Below, piece by piece: positions 1-8,895 of a DNA stretch of 33,831 nt. Source of the DNA: Sphingomonas sp. GM_Shp_1 (GTDB lineage: Bacteria; Pseudomonadota; Alphaproteobacteria; Sphingomonadales; Sphingomonadaceae); contig NZ_JALNUR010000033.1 of assembly GCF_026540895.1 (NCBI RefSeq), forward strand, positions 1-33,831. Direction: 5' to 3'. Every line of letters starts with the position of its first letter. The first letter of the stretch is position 1. Below the pieces are notes generated by a model, which saw only the letters and a list, made by a program, of their open reading frames with translations, ran no database searches and was not told the origin of the DNA. The translations under genes were made by a program, and so were the position numbers.

Positions 1-6
1 GGGCGC

Positions 7-1359
<1,353 letters not shown>

Positions 1360-1365
1360 GGCGGC

Positions 1366-1854
1366 TTACTCGACGACGACGAGAGGCTGGTCGAATTCGA
1401 CCGGCTGGCCATTCTCGACCAGCACGGCGGTGACGGTGCCCGCCGCCGTCGCGGTGATCGGGTTCATCACCTTCATCGCCTCGACGATCAGCAGCGTGTC
1501 GCCCGCGGCGACCTTCTGACCGACCGAGGCGAAGGGCTTGGCGCCCGGTTCGGCCGACAGATAGACGGTGCCGACCATCGGCGACTTCACGGCATTGGCC
1601 GACACGGCCGGGGCCGAGGCGCCGACCTCTGCGGGCGCGGTAGCGGCGACGGGCGCAGCGGCCGGAGCGGGAGCCGCCACGGGGGCGGGCGCATAGCCCA
1701 TCTGGGCGACGGCCGCCGCCTTGCGCGCGACGCGGATCTTGCGGTCGCCATGCTCGACCTCGATCTCGGTCAGGGCGGTGGCGTCGAGCAGCTCGGCGAG
1801 CTGGCGGACGAGGTCGACATCGACCTTCATCGCTTGTTCAGTCTTTTCGGTCAT
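1366..1854 (-). CDS. accB: Acetyl-CoA carboxylase biotin carboxyl carrier protein
   Basis: Carries biotin between the AccC carboxylase and the AccAD carboxyltransferase. At 162 aa it is typical for BCCP. Residues about 10-45 are the conserved N-terminal region, about 46-88 an Ala/Pro-rich flexible linker, and 90-162 the biotinyl domain with EAMKVM, whose Lys128 is the biotinylation site. The ATG at 1854 has an AGGAG Shine-Dalgarno about 9 nt upstream. It lies 14 nt downstream of aroQ and 6 nt upstream of accC, so the three are almost certainly cotranscribed; aroQ-accB-accC is a common proteobacterial arrangement. Confidence 0.97.
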   Translation of the reverse strand: MTEKTEQAMKVDVDLVRQLAELLDATALTEIEVEHGDRKIRVARKAAAVAQMGYAPAPVAAPAPAAAPVAATAPAEVGASAPAVSANAVKSPMVGTVYLSAEPGAKPFASVGQKVAAGDTLLIVEAMKVMNPITATAAGTVTAVLVENGQPVEFDQPLVVVE

Positions 1855-1868
1855 GGAACGGGCTCCTG

Positions 1869-2303
1869 TCAGAACCGGGCGGCGGCTTCAAGCGCGAGCA
1901 GATAGGATTGCGCGCCAAAACCCGCGATTGTGCCTTTTGCGGCACGCCCGATATAGCTTTCATGGCGGAATGGCTCCCGCGCATGGGGGTTGGAGAGGTG
2001 AACTTCGATCACCGGCGTCTTCACCGACTTGATCGCGTCGTGGATCGCGATCGAGGTGTGGGTGAAGCCCCCGGCATTGAGCAGCACGGCCTTCGCCTCA
2101 TAGGCCTGGGCCTCGTGCAGCCAGTCGATCAGATGGCCTTCGTGGTTGGACTGTCGCATGTCGATCTCCAGATCGAGTTCGCGCGCCCGGTCCTCCAACA
2201 TGCCCGCGATATCGTCCAGCGTATCATGGCCATAGATATGCGGCTCGCGCATACCCAGCAGGTTCAGGTTCGGCCCGTTCAGGACATAGATGGTCGCGGG
2301 CAT
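1869..2303 (-). CDS. aroQ: Type II 3-dehydroquinate dehydratase
   Basis: Dehydrates 3-dehydroquinate to 3-dehydroshikimate in the shikimate pathway; family members are dodecameric cytoplasmic enzymes. With the ATG at 2303 the product is 144 aa, the usual length. Family motifs: [14 protein letters not shown] with Arg19, IYG with catalytic Tyr24, QSNHEG at 51-56, Asn76, and EVHLSN with His102. A GTG at 2309 is in frame, but GGAG at 2309-2312 is spaced 5 nt from the ATG and overlaps that GTG, so 2303 is preferred. First gene of the accBC operon; divergent from thiSG. aroA of the same pathway is at the far end of the window. Confidence 0.96.
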   Translation of the reverse strand: MPATIYVLNGPNLNLLGMREPHIYGHDTLDDIAGMLEDRARELDLEIDMRQSNHEGHLIDWLHEAQAYEAKAVLLNAGGFTHTSIAIHDAIKSVKTPVIEVHLSNPHAREPFRHESYIGRAAKGTIAGFGAQSYLLALEAAARF

Positions 2304-2317
2304 CCGCACTCCGATGG

Positions 2318-2346
2318 TTGCGGCTCGGGGTGGCCGAGCCTAGATC
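2318..2346 (+). promoter_or_regulatory. Probable promoter of thiSG
   Basis: TTGCGG at 2318-2323, a 17-nt spacer, then TAGATC at 2341-2346, giving a predicted transcript start near 2353. The spacer holds a 7-bp dyad (GGCTCGG...CCGAGCC, 2322-2340). No THI-box (TPP riboswitch) motif is recognisable in the short leader before the start codon. Pattern match only. Confidence 0.45.
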
Positions 2347-2417
2347 GAGGGCCTTCCTTAACCGCTTGCCCACCTCTCCGTCGAGCGGGCAACGACTGCA
2401 TGGTAAGTGACACACAT

Positions 2418-3425
2418 ATGCCGCACACCGATGGAACCGTGACGATCACCGTGAATGGCGAGCATAAGCGTGTCGCCGCCGGGCTGTCGCTCGCCGATCT
2501 GGCGAGCCAGCTGGGGCTGGTGCCCGAAAAGGTCGCGGTGGAGCGCAATCTGGAGGTCGTGCCCCGCTCGACCCTGGCGCAGGTGCAGGTCGAGGACGGC
2601 GACGAGATCGAGATCGTCCACTTCGTCGGCGGCGGCGACCATGCAGTCGCGGTGGATGACGATTCCTGGGAAGTCGCGGGCCGGCGCTTCCGCTCGCGGC
2701 TGATCGTCGGCACCGGCAAGTATAAGGATTTCGCCCAGAATGCGGCGGCGGTCGAGGCGGCGGGGGCGGAGATCGTCACGGTCGCCGTGCGCCGGGTGAA
2801 TGTGTCGGACCGCAACGCGCCGATGCTGACCGACTATATCGACCCGAAGAAGATCACTTATCTGCCCAATACGGCAGGCTGCTTCACCGCCGAGGACGCG
2901 ATCCGCACGCTGCGGCTGGCGCGCGAGGCTGGCGGCTGGGAGCTGGTCAAGCTGGAGGTGCTGGGCGAGGCGCGGACGCTTTACCCGGATATGGTCGAGA
3001 CGCTGCGCGCGACCGAGATCCTGGCCAAGGAAGGCTTCAAGCCGATGGTCTATTGCGTCGACGATCCCATCGCCGCCAAGCGGTTGGAGGATGTCGGCGC
3101 GGTGGCGATCATGCCGCTGGGCGCGCCGATCGGGTCGGGGCTGGGCATCCAGAACAAGGTGACGATCCGCCTGATCGTCGAGGGTGCCAAGGTGCCCGTA
3201 CTGGTCGATGCCGGGGTCGGCACCGCGTCCGAGGCGGCGGTGGCGATGGAGCTGGGCTGCGACGGGGTATTGATGAATACCGCGATCGCCGAGGCCAAGG
3301 ACCCCGTGCTGATGGCCCGCGCGATGCGCGCCGGGGTCGAGGCGGGGCGCATGGCTTACCGTGCGGGACGAATGGGAATGCGTCGCTATGCGGACCCGTC
3401 CAGCCCGCTCGCCGGCCTGATCTGA
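2418..3425 (+). CDS. thiSG: Fused sulfur carrier ThiS - thiazole synthase ThiG
   Basis: Makes the thiazole phosphate moiety of thiamine. Residues about 8-73 are a ThiS ubiquitin-like domain ending in Gly-Gly-Gly (71-73); after a short acidic linker, from about residue 85, comes a full ThiG TIM barrel containing VKLEVLG, whose Lys is the expected Schiff-base residue. In free-standing ThiS the C-terminal Gly-Gly must be free for adenylation by ThiF; here it is internal. Bifunctional proteins of this type are known in alphaproteobacteria. The start could be ATG 2418 (335 aa) or ATG 2400 (341 aa); neither has a strong Shine-Dalgarno. No thiF, thiE, thiO or thiC is nearby. Function is secure; the exact start is not. 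Confidence 0.93.
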   Translation: MPHTDGTVTITVNGEHKRVAAGLSLADLASQLGLVPEKVAVERNLEVVPRSTLAQVQVEDGDEIEIVHFVGGGDHAVAVDDDSWEVAGRRFRSRLIVGTGKYKDFAQNAAAVEAAGAEIVTVAVRRVNVSDRNAPMLTDYIDPKKITYLPNTAGCFTAEDAIRTLRLAREAGGWELVKLEVLGEARTLYPDMVETLRATEILAKEGFKPMVYCVDDPIAAKRLEDVGAVAIMPLGAPIGSGLGIQNKVTIRLIVEGAKVPVLVDAGVGTASEAAVAMELGCDGVLMNTAIAEAKDPVLMARAMRAGVEAGRMAYRAGRMGMRRYADPSSPLAGLI

Positions 3426-3437
3426 CATTAATTTCAG

Positions 3438-3462
3438 GGAACTTGGCGCGTAACGAAGTGTT
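3438..3462 (+). promoter_or_regulatory. EcfG-type general stress promoter upstream of csbD
   Basis: GGAAC at 3438-3442, a 16-nt spacer, then TGTT at 3459-3462. The alphaproteobacterial general-stress sigma factor EcfG recognises GGAAC-N16/17-CGTT, so this has one mismatch. It sits about 55 nt upstream of the csbD start, a sensible promoter distance. Confidence 0.55.
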
Positions 3463-3515
3463 TTGTCTCCGAGTGTTCAACGGGATCGATCGATCCCCAG
3501 TAAATGGAGGCCACG

Positions 3516-3698
3516 ATGGGTGAGCTCACCGACAAGATCAAGGGCAACGTCAACGAACTGGTTGGCAATGCCAAGGAAGCGCTCGGCGATCACAACCGCG
3601 ACGCCGATCTGAAGGCCGAAGGTCAGGCCCAGCAGATCAAGGGCAAGGGCCAGGAAGTAAAGGGTTCGGTGAAGGGCGCCCTTGGCGACAACATCTGA
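3516..3698 (+). CDS. CsbD family stress protein
   Basis: Small hydrophilic 60-aa protein of the CsbD family (named after a Bacillus sigma-B-controlled protein; molecular function unknown). It shows the family's lysine/glycine-rich repeats: GELTDKIKGNVNELVGNAKEA, then a second KGKGQEVKGSVKGALGD unit. An upstream in-frame ATG at 3504 is rejected because TGGAGG at 3505-3510 is a well-placed Shine-Dalgarno for 3516. A GGAAC-type promoter upstream and an intrinsic terminator downstream make it a complete single-gene unit, consistent with induction under general stress. Confidence 0.9.
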   Translation: MGELTDKIKGNVNELVGNAKEALGDHNRDADLKAEGQAQQIKGKGQEVKGSVKGALGDNI

Positions 3699-3741
3699 AC
3701 CTGCTAATCGTTATCTGACTGAAGCAATCAGCAACGAACTC

Positions 3742-3775
3742 ACCGCCCCGGTTCACGCCGGGGCGGTTTTGTTTT
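3742..3775 (+). terminator. Intrinsic terminator of csbD
   Basis: A 9-bp GC-rich stem (CCGCCCCGG 3743-3751 with CCGGGGCGG 3758-3766), 6-nt loop, followed by TTTTGTTTTG. It lies 44 nt after the csbD stop. Confidence 0.85.
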
Positions 3776-3969
3776 GTTGGAACAAGACCCAATCATGCAA
3801 TCGTTTTTATGATAGCGTTACTTTGAGAATGTTGCGGGTATCTGATGCGATATTTGCGAGGAGAGGGGTGTCGGCGAGGCGGGTGGCGGGGTAACAACGC
3901 TCGATAGCGGGATAGCCCTCCGGCAGCGCTCACGCGTTGCCGTTCGCTTATGCGGGGTAGGACACGGCG

Positions 3970-5619
3970 CTACCGCCCCGCGATTCGCGACAGGGTCGTG
4001 GCGGGGGTGATGACCTCGATATCGGTCTTCAGTTGCAGCAGCCGGACCCCCGTCTCGGCCATGGCGCGCGACAGGGCGGGGGCGAAGTCTTCGGTCCGCG
4101 TGACCGTCTCGCTCCAGCCGCCATAGGCCCTCGCCAGTGCCGCGAAGTCGGGATTGGCAAGCGCCGTTGCCGCCACCCGGCCGGGATATTCCCGCTCCTG
4201 ATGCATCCGGATCGTACCATAGCCGCCATTGTCGACCACGATCACCAGCATCGACGCGCCATGCTGAACGGCGGTCGCCAGTTCCTGCCCGTTCATCAGG
4301 AAACAGCCATCCCCAGCCAGCGCCACCACCGTCCGGTCTGGGTGGCGAAGCGCGGCGGCGGTGGCGGCGGGGACGCCATATCCCATGGCGCCGCAGGTCG
4401 GGGCCAACTGGCTCCCCGGCTCATAGCGCCAGTATCGGTGCCACCAGCCGGAATAATTGCCTGCACCGTTGCAGATGATCGAGTCGGCGGGAAGCCGTTC
4501 CCGCATCGCCGCGACGCATTGCCCCAGGTCCAGCGTCACGCCCTCGCGCGGGACGGGCTCCGACCAGGCGAGATATTCGGCATGAGCCTCGACGCCCGAG
4601 GCATGGGGAGTGCCCAGTTCGGTCGCCATCAACTCCAGCATCGCGACGGCTTCAGCGACGTCGCCACAAAGCGCCAGATCGGTGCGATAGACGCTGTGCA
4701 ATTCCTCCGGGTCGGGATGGATGTGGATCAGCGTCTGGCCGGGATGCTCGGGGGTGATGACGGTGTAGCCATCGGTCGTCGCTTCGCCCAGGCGCGCGCC
4801 GAGGACGATGAGCAGGTCGGCCTCCCGCACGCGAGCGACCAGCGCGGGGTTGGGGCCATAGCCCAGATTGCCCGCATAGACGGGGCATGTCGCCGACACC
4901 GCATCCTGCCGCCGGAACGCCGCGACCAGCGGAACGCCCGCCGCTTCGCCCCATTTCTCGACAAGCGCGACGGCGTCGGCGTCCCAATATGCGCCGCCGA
5001 TGATCGCGACCGGCCGCTCGGCCTTGCCGATCATGTCATGGGCTGCGAGCACGTCGATGATCGACACGTCCTGTACGGGCCGCTCGATCCGGGGGCGGGG
5101 ATGGCCCTCCACCAGATCGCACAGCATATCCTCGGGTAGCGCCAGCACGACCGGCCCGGGCCGTCCGCTCATCGCCGTGGCATAGGCACGCGTGACATAT
5201 TCGGGGATGCGCGCGGCTTCATCGATCCGCGCGGCCCATTTGGCGAGCGGGGCGAACATCGCCTGGAAGTCGACCTCCTGAAACGCCTCCCGGTCGCGGG
5301 TGCCCCGGTCGACATCGCCGATGAACAGGATCATCGGTTGCGAGTCCTGACGCGCCACATGCACGCCGATCGCCGCATTGGTCGCGCCGGGGCCGCGCGT
5401 GACGAAGGCCACGCCCGGCCGCCCGGTCAGCTTGCCATCGGCGCAGGCCATGAAACTCACGCCGCCCTCCTGCCGACAGGTGACGAGGTCGATGGCGGGC
5501 GTGTCGTGCAGCGCGTCGAGCGCCGCCAGGAAACTCTCGCCCGGCACGGTGAAGATACGGTCGCACCCCTGTTCGAGAAGCGCATCGACAAGCAGGCGTC
5601 CGCCGGTGATCTGGGTCAT
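3970..5619 (-). CDS. Thiamine pyrophosphate-dependent enzyme, acetolactate synthase-like
   Basis: A 549-aa member of the acetolactate synthase/benzoylformate decarboxylase TPP superfamily with all three domains: N-terminal pyrimidine-binding domain with VPGES and catalytic Glu51 in RQEGG, a central domain (about 190-340), and a C-terminal pyrophosphate-binding domain with the GDG...N motif at about 433-460. Substrate cannot be read from sequence. It stands alone rather than beside a small regulatory IlvN subunit, so biosynthetic IlvB is unlikely; oxalyl-CoA decarboxylase- or benzaldehyde lyase-like chemistry is possible. Start ATG 5619 (MTQITGG) matches family N-termini; an upstream in-frame ATG at 5679 would add 20 unconserved residues. 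Divergent from scoA. Confidence 0.85.
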   Translation of the reverse strand: MTQITGGRLLVDALLEQGCDRIFTVPGESFLAALDALHDTPAIDLVTCRQEGGVSFMACADGKLTGRPGVAFVTRGPGATNAAIGVHVARQDSQPMILFIGDVDRGTRDREAFQEVDFQAMFAPLAKWAARIDEAARIPEYVTRAYATAMSGRPGPVVLALPEDMLCDLVEGHPRPRIERPVQDVSIIDVLAAHDMIGKAERPVAIIGGAYWDADAVALVEKWGEAAGVPLVAAFRRQDAVSATCPVYAGNLGYGPNPALVARVREADLLIVLGARLGEATTDGYTVITPEHPGQTLIHIHPDPEELHSVYRTDLALCGDVAEAVAMLELMATELGTPHASGVEAHAEYLAWSEPVPREGVTLDLGQCVAAMRERLPADSIICNGAGNYSGWWHRYWRYEPGSQLAPTCGAMGYGVPAATAAALRHPDRTVVALAGDGCFLMNGQELATAVQHGASMLVIVVDNGGYGTIRMHQEREYPGRVAATALANPDFAALARAYGGWSETVTRTEDFAPALSRAMAETGVRLLQLKTDIEVITPATTLSRIAGR

Positions 5620-5627
5620 CGCATCCA

Positions 5628-5656
5628 GCCTAAACCCGCTTGCCGTTCCAGCGCAA
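5628..5656 (-). promoter_or_regulatory. Possible promoter of the TPP enzyme gene
   Basis: On the minus strand TTGCGC (5656-5651), a 17-nt spacer and TTAGGC (5633-5628). The predicted transcript start would fall only a few bases before the ATG at 5619, implying an almost leaderless mRNA. Pattern match only. Confidence 0.3.
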
Positions 5657-5664
5657 ACGCCGGG

Positions 5665-5693
5665 TTGACCGGGCTCCATCGCTCCGCCTAACG
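5665..5693 (+). promoter_or_regulatory. Probable promoter of the scoA operon
   Basis: TTGACC at 5665-5670, a 17-nt spacer and CTAACG at 5688-5693, about 28 nt before the scoA start codon. The -35 is one base from consensus. Confidence 0.45.
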
Positions 5694-5720
5694 CTGGCCC
5701 CCATCACAGGGAGGACGCCC

Positions 5721-6422
5721 ATGCAGAAGCTTTATCGTGACGCGGCGCACGCGCTGGACGGTCTGTTGTTCGACGGCATGACGATCTGCGCGGGCGGCTT
5801 CGGCCTGTGCGGCATCCCGGAACGGCTGATCGACGCGATCGAGGCGGCGGGGGTGAAGGACCTGACCATCGCCAGCAACAATGCCGGGATCGACGGCGTG
5901 GGGCTGGGCAAGCTGCTCCGCTCGCATCAGGTCAGGAAGATGATCTCCTCCTATGTCGGTGAGAACAAGGAGTTCGAGCGGCAATATCTGAGCGGCGAGC
6001 TGGAGGTCGAGTTCTGCCCCCAGGGAACGCTGGCCGAGCGGTGCCGGGCGGGGGGCGCGGGCATCCCCGGCTTCTACACCAAGACCGGCGTCGGTACGAA
6101 GGTGGCCGAGGGCAAGGAAGTGAAGAGCTTCGACGGCGAGGACTATATCCTCGAACGCGGCATCCGCGCCGACCTGTCGATCATCAAGGGGTGGAAGGCC
6201 GACGAGGCCGGGAACCTGATCTTCCGCAAGACCGCGCGCAACTTCAACCAGCCCATGGCGACGGCGGGCCGCATCTGCGTGGCCGAGGTGGAAGAGGTGG
6301 TGCCGGTGGGGAGCCTCGACCCCGACCAGATACATCTGCCCGGCATCTATGTGAAGCGGATGATCGTTGGCGCGCCGTATGAGAAGAAGATCGAGTTTCG
6401 CACGGTGCGCGAGCGGGTTTGA
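5721..6422 (+). CDS. scoA: 3-oxoacid CoA-transferase subunit A
   Basis: Alpha subunit of succinyl-CoA:3-ketoacid CoA-transferase (SCOT), which moves CoA from succinyl-CoA to acetoacetate in ketone body/acetoacetate use. The 233-aa size is standard. Early glycine-rich [12 protein letters not shown] and the segment [20 protein letters not shown] are diagnostic of CoA-transferase family I subunit A. GGGAGG at 5709-5714 is spaced correctly for ATG 5721. The partner subunit scoB lies at 7468, separated from scoA by an unrelated lipoprotein gene, which is unusual because the two subunits are normally adjacent. Confidence 0.95.
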   Translation: MQKLYRDAAHALDGLLFDGMTICAGGFGLCGIPERLIDAIEAAGVKDLTIASNNAGIDGVGLGKLLRSHQVRKMISSYVGENKEFERQYLSGELEVEFCPQGTLAERCRAGGAGIPGFYTKTGVGTKVAEGKEVKSFDGEDYILERGIRADLSIIKGWKADEAGNLIFRKTARNFNQPMATAGRICVAEVEEVVPVGSLDPDQIHLPGIYVKRMIVGAPYEKKIEFRTVRERV

Positions 6423-6444
6423 TCGATGACGGTGGGGGTGGGGC

Positions 6445-6503
6445 AGGCCCTCCCCCCGACCCCCTCCCGCCTGCGGGAGGGGGAGCGTGTTTGGCGGAGG
6501 GGT
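6445..6503. repeat. GC-rich palindromic repeat, copy 1 (REP-like)
   Basis: A hairpin with an 11-bp stem (CCCCCTCCCGC 6460-6470 with GCGGGAGGGGG 6473-6483), preceded by GGCCCTCCCCC. A second copy in inverted orientation lies at 6548-6594. The 3' end of this copy supplies the GGAGGGG that acts as Shine-Dalgarno for the following lipoprotein gene. Confidence 0.75.
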
Positions 6504-6508
6504 GGTTC

Positions 6509-7465
6509 ATGAAATGCTTGAAGGCTCAGCAAGACGGTAGTCGCGCTTCTTCCCCCCTCCCGCGAGCGGGAGGGGCTGGGGGAGGGCTCCCCGGCCTGAG
6601 GCTTGGCATCGCCCTTGCCGTCGCCCTGACCCTATCCGGCTGCGTCGTCGCCGTCGGCAACAACACCCCCGCACCCCCACCTGCCGCTGCCACGAACCCC
6701 AAACTCGCAGGGATGCAATATCTCTACGGCTCGGCCGAGGCCGATGCGATCTCGCGCCAGGCCTGGAATGCGCTGGTCACCTATGCTGCCGACAAGGTCC
6801 GCCACCCACCACGTGACAGCGTCGTGCTGGAACAGGGCGCGACCCTCGACAACCCCCGCTTCGTCTCCTGCGCGGGCAAGCGCCCGGCGGCGGTGTTCGA
6901 TGTCGATGAAACCGTCCTCCTCAACCTGGGGTTCGAGCAGGACGATCTGACTGGCCGCGCCGATCGCGCCTTTCCCGGCCGCTGGAGCGCCTGGGAGCAG
7001 AGCGACGGCCATGCCGTGCTGCCCACCCCCGGTGCGGCGGCGGCGATCGCCGACTTGCGCACGATGGGCGTGACGGTGATCTTCAACACCAATCGCGACG
7101 ATGCCGCCGGGGCCGCACGGGCCATCGACGCGGCGGGGCTGGGCCCGGCGGTGCATGGCGACACGCTGTTCGTGCGCACCGACACCGATACCGGCGACAA
7201 CAAGGACGCGCGCCGCTGGAAGATCGCGGAGCGTTATTGCGTGATCGCGATGGGCGGCGATCAACTCGGCGATTTCAGTGACGTATTCAACGCTTCCGCC
7301 AGCGTGGGCGAGCGTCGGGCTAGAGCCGACACTCCACGTGTCGCCGCGCTATGGGGGCGTGGTTGGTTCGTCTTCCCCAATCCCGTCTACGGCAAGGCGC
7401 TGAAGGGCACCCCCGACGACATCTTTCCCGCCGACCGGCGGTGGCATCCGACAGGAGAGCAGTGA
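6509..7465 (+). CDS. HAD-family acid phosphatase lipoprotein, e(P4)/class B-like
   Basis: Predicted exported phosphomonoesterase anchored by lipid. The lipobox LTLSGC puts the lipidated cysteine at residue 45 of a 318-aa product. The HAD motif FDVDET with nucleophile Asp131 and Asp133 is clear, followed by motif II FNTNRD, a Lys region NKDARRWK, and [10 protein letters not shown] as acidic motif IV. The order matches the HAD_2 acid phosphatase (class B / lipoprotein e(P4)) family, which often releases phosphate from nucleotides. The start at 6509 has GGAGGGG 6 nt upstream, but residues about 14-29 are encoded by a palindromic repeat, giving an unusually long low-complexity n-region; a non-ATG start near 6596 (CTG) cannot be excluded. 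It interrupts scoA-scoB; its stop is 2 nt before scoB. Confidence 0.87.
   Translation: MKCLKAQQDGSRASSPLPRAGGAGGGLPGLRLGIALAVALTLSGCVVAVGNNTPAPPPAAATNPKLAGMQYLYGSAEADAISRQAWNALVTYAADKVRHPPRDSVVLEQGATLDNPRFVSCAGKRPAAVFDVDETVLLNLGFEQDDLTGRADRAFPGRWSAWEQSDGHAVLPTPGAAAAIADLRTMGVTVIFNTNRDDAAGAARAIDAAGLGPAVHGDTLFVRTDTDTGDNKDARRWKIAERYCVIAMGGDQLGDFSDVFNASASVGERRARADTPRVAALWGRGWFVFPNPVYGKALKGTPDDIFPADRRWHPTGEQ
6548..6594. repeat. GC-rich palindromic repeat, copy 2, inside a coding region
   Basis: A 10-bp stem (CCCCTCCCGC 6554-6563 with GCGGGAGGGG 6566-6575) flanked by CTGGGGGAGGGCTCCCC. Its reverse complement aligns with the repeat at 6445-6503, so the two form an inverted pair about 45 nt apart. 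This copy lies in the predicted signal-peptide region of the acid phosphatase gene. Confidence 0.75.
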
Positions 7466-7467
7466 CC

Positions 7468-8103
7468 ATGGCCTGGACCCGCGACGAAATGGCCGCCCGT
7501 GCGGCCAAGGAATTGAAGGACGGTTTCTACGTCAATCTCGGCATCGGCATCCCGACCCTGGTGGCGAACCATATCCCGCAGGGGGTCGAGGTCACGCTGC
7601 AATCCGAGAACGGGATGCTGGGCATCGGCCCCTTTCCCTATGAGGACGAGGTCGATCCCGACCTGATCAATGCGGGCAAGCAGACGATCAGCGAGTTGCC
7701 GCATTCGGTCTATTTCTCGTCCGCCGACAGCTTCGCGATGATCCGGGGCGGGCATATCGACCTGACCGTGCTGGGCGCGATGGAGGTGTCGGAGGGCGGC
7801 GACATCGCCAACTGGATGATCCCCGGCAAGATGATCAAGGGCATGGGCGGCGCGATGGACCTGGTCGCGGGCGTCAAGAAGATCATCGTCGTCATGGAGC
7901 ACAACGCCAAGGACGGCAGCCCCAAGTTCATCCCCGAATGCACCCTGCCGCTGACCGGTCGCAATGTCGTCGACATGATCGTCACCGACCTGGCGGTGTT
8001 CCAGCGGCCCGACCATGACAGCCCGTTCCGCCTGGTCGAATGCGCGCCGGGCGTGACGGCGGATGAGGTGGCGGCCAAGACCACGGCGCGGTTCGAACGC
8101 TGA
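7468..8103 (+). CDS. scoB: 3-oxoacid CoA-transferase subunit B
   Basis: Beta subunit of succinyl-CoA:3-ketoacid CoA-transferase, 211 aa. It carries the catalytic glutamate motif [10 protein letters not shown] (the Glu forms the acyl-CoA thioester intermediate) and the family signatures [15 protein letters not shown] ([13 protein letters not shown]) and [12 protein letters not shown] 7468 has CAGGAGAG 11-16 nt upstream and follows the lipoprotein stop by 2 nt. The stop overlaps the GST start (TGATG), so scoA-lipoprotein-scoB-GST is one transcription unit. Confidence 0.96.
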   Translation: MAWTRDEMAARAAKELKDGFYVNLGIGIPTLVANHIPQGVEVTLQSENGMLGIGPFPYEDEVDPDLINAGKQTISELPHSVYFSSADSFAMIRGGHIDLTVLGAMEVSEGGDIANWMIPGKMIKGMGGAMDLVAGVKKIIVVMEHNAKDGSPKFIPECTLPLTGRNVVDMIVTDLAVFQRPDHDSPFRLVECAPGVTADEVAAKTTARFER

Positions 8104-8792
8104 TGGCCTATACCCTCATCACCGCGAACCGGAATTATTCGAGCTGGTCGCTGCGTCCCTGGCTGCTAATGAAGGCGCTGGGGATCGATTTTGCCGACCG
8201 GATCGAGCCGTTCGAGGCGGCCGAGAACTACGCGGCGTTCCGCGCCTTCTCGCCGACGGGGCAGGTGCCGGTGCTGCTCGACGGCGAGCGGGTGGTGTGG
8301 GACTCGCTCGGCATCGCGCTCTATCTGGCCGAGCGGCATCCGGGCGTCTGGCCGGAGGACGAGGGCGCGCGCGCCTGGGCGATGTGCGCGGTGGCGGAGA
8401 TGCATGGCGGCTTCGGCGCGCTCCGGGCCGAGCGGACGATGAATATCGGCGTTCGCGTCGATCCCAAGCCCGCCTCGCCGCGCCTGGAACGCGATGTCGC
8501 GCGGCTGGTCGAGCTATGGGGTGAAGGGCTGTCGCGCTTCGGCGGGCCCTGGCTGGCGGGCGAGACCTTCTCGGCGGTCGACGCCTTTTACGCCCCCGTG
8601 GCGTTCCGGGTGCGGACCTATGGCATCGATGTCGGTGCGGCGGGCGCGGCCTGGGTCGAGACGGTGCTGGCGCATCCGGCGGTGAAGGACTGGGAGGCGC
8701 AGGCGCTGGCCGAGACGTGGCGCGATCCGGATCATGAGGTCGAACTGCTGGAATGCGGCGGTGTGACGGCGGACTATCGCGCCAAGGGGTGA
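8103..8792 (+). CDS. Glutathione S-transferase family protein
   Basis: A 229-aa cytoplasmic GST-fold protein. Residues 1-80 form the thioredoxin-like domain, with NYSSWSLRPW giving a serine as likely glutathione-activating residue, cis-Pro in TGQVPVL, and the glutathione-binding pair DSL (WDSLGIALYLAE). The rest is the all-alpha C-terminal domain. Substrate unknown. The start overlaps the scoB stop by one base (TGATG), suggesting translational coupling. A perfect inverted repeat 12 nt after the stop probably ends the transcript. Confidence 0.88.
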   Translation: MAYTLITANRNYSSWSLRPWLLMKALGIDFADRIEPFEAAENYAAFRAFSPTGQVPVLLDGERVVWDSLGIALYLAERHPGVWPEDEGARAWAMCAVAEMHGGFGALRAERTMNIGVRVDPKPASPRLERDVARLVELWGEGLSRFGGPWLAGETFSAVDAFYAPVAFRVRTYGIDVGAAGAAWVETVLAHPAVKDWEAQALAETWRDPDHEVELLECGGVTADYRAKG

Positions 8793-8804
8793 GAGTGGGG
8801 TGTA

Positions 8805-8884
8805 GCCTTCGACTTCGCTCAGGCTGAACGGAAGTTGTAGAGGATCTGCTCCCCCCTCCGTTCAGCCTGAGCGAAGTCGAAGGC
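8805..8884. repeat. Perfect 28-bp inverted repeat between convergent genes
   Basis: Arms 8805-8832 and 8857-8884 are exact reverse complements over 28 bp with a 24-nt spacer. The arm contains CTTCGCTCAGGCTGAACGG, the core of an extragenic repeat I recognise from many alpha-proteobacterial genomes. Placed between the stops of the GST gene and the convergent MFS gene, the stem could work as a bidirectional terminator, though no T-tract follows. Confidence 0.85.
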
Positions 8885-8895
8885 CAAGCAGAACC

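Noticed and set aside
2347..2417. TPP riboswitch before thiSG
   Set aside because: The leader is only about 50-65 nt and lacks the CTGAGA and ACCTG core motifs.
3779..3805. GGAAC-N18-CGTT, a possible third stress promoter just after the csbD terminator
   Set aside because: The spacing is one base longer than the known consensus, and nothing credible follows: only a 21-codon Arg-rich frame near 3830. The gap 3776-3969 is left without a feature.
3682..3894. 70-codon open frame overlapping the csbD end and terminator
   Set aside because: It runs through a strong terminator hairpin, lacks a ribosome site and resembles no protein.
5339..5692. Plus-strand frames under the TPP-enzyme N-terminus
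   Set aside because: Shadows of the minus-strand gene; they end within the scoA promoter region and have no ribosome site.
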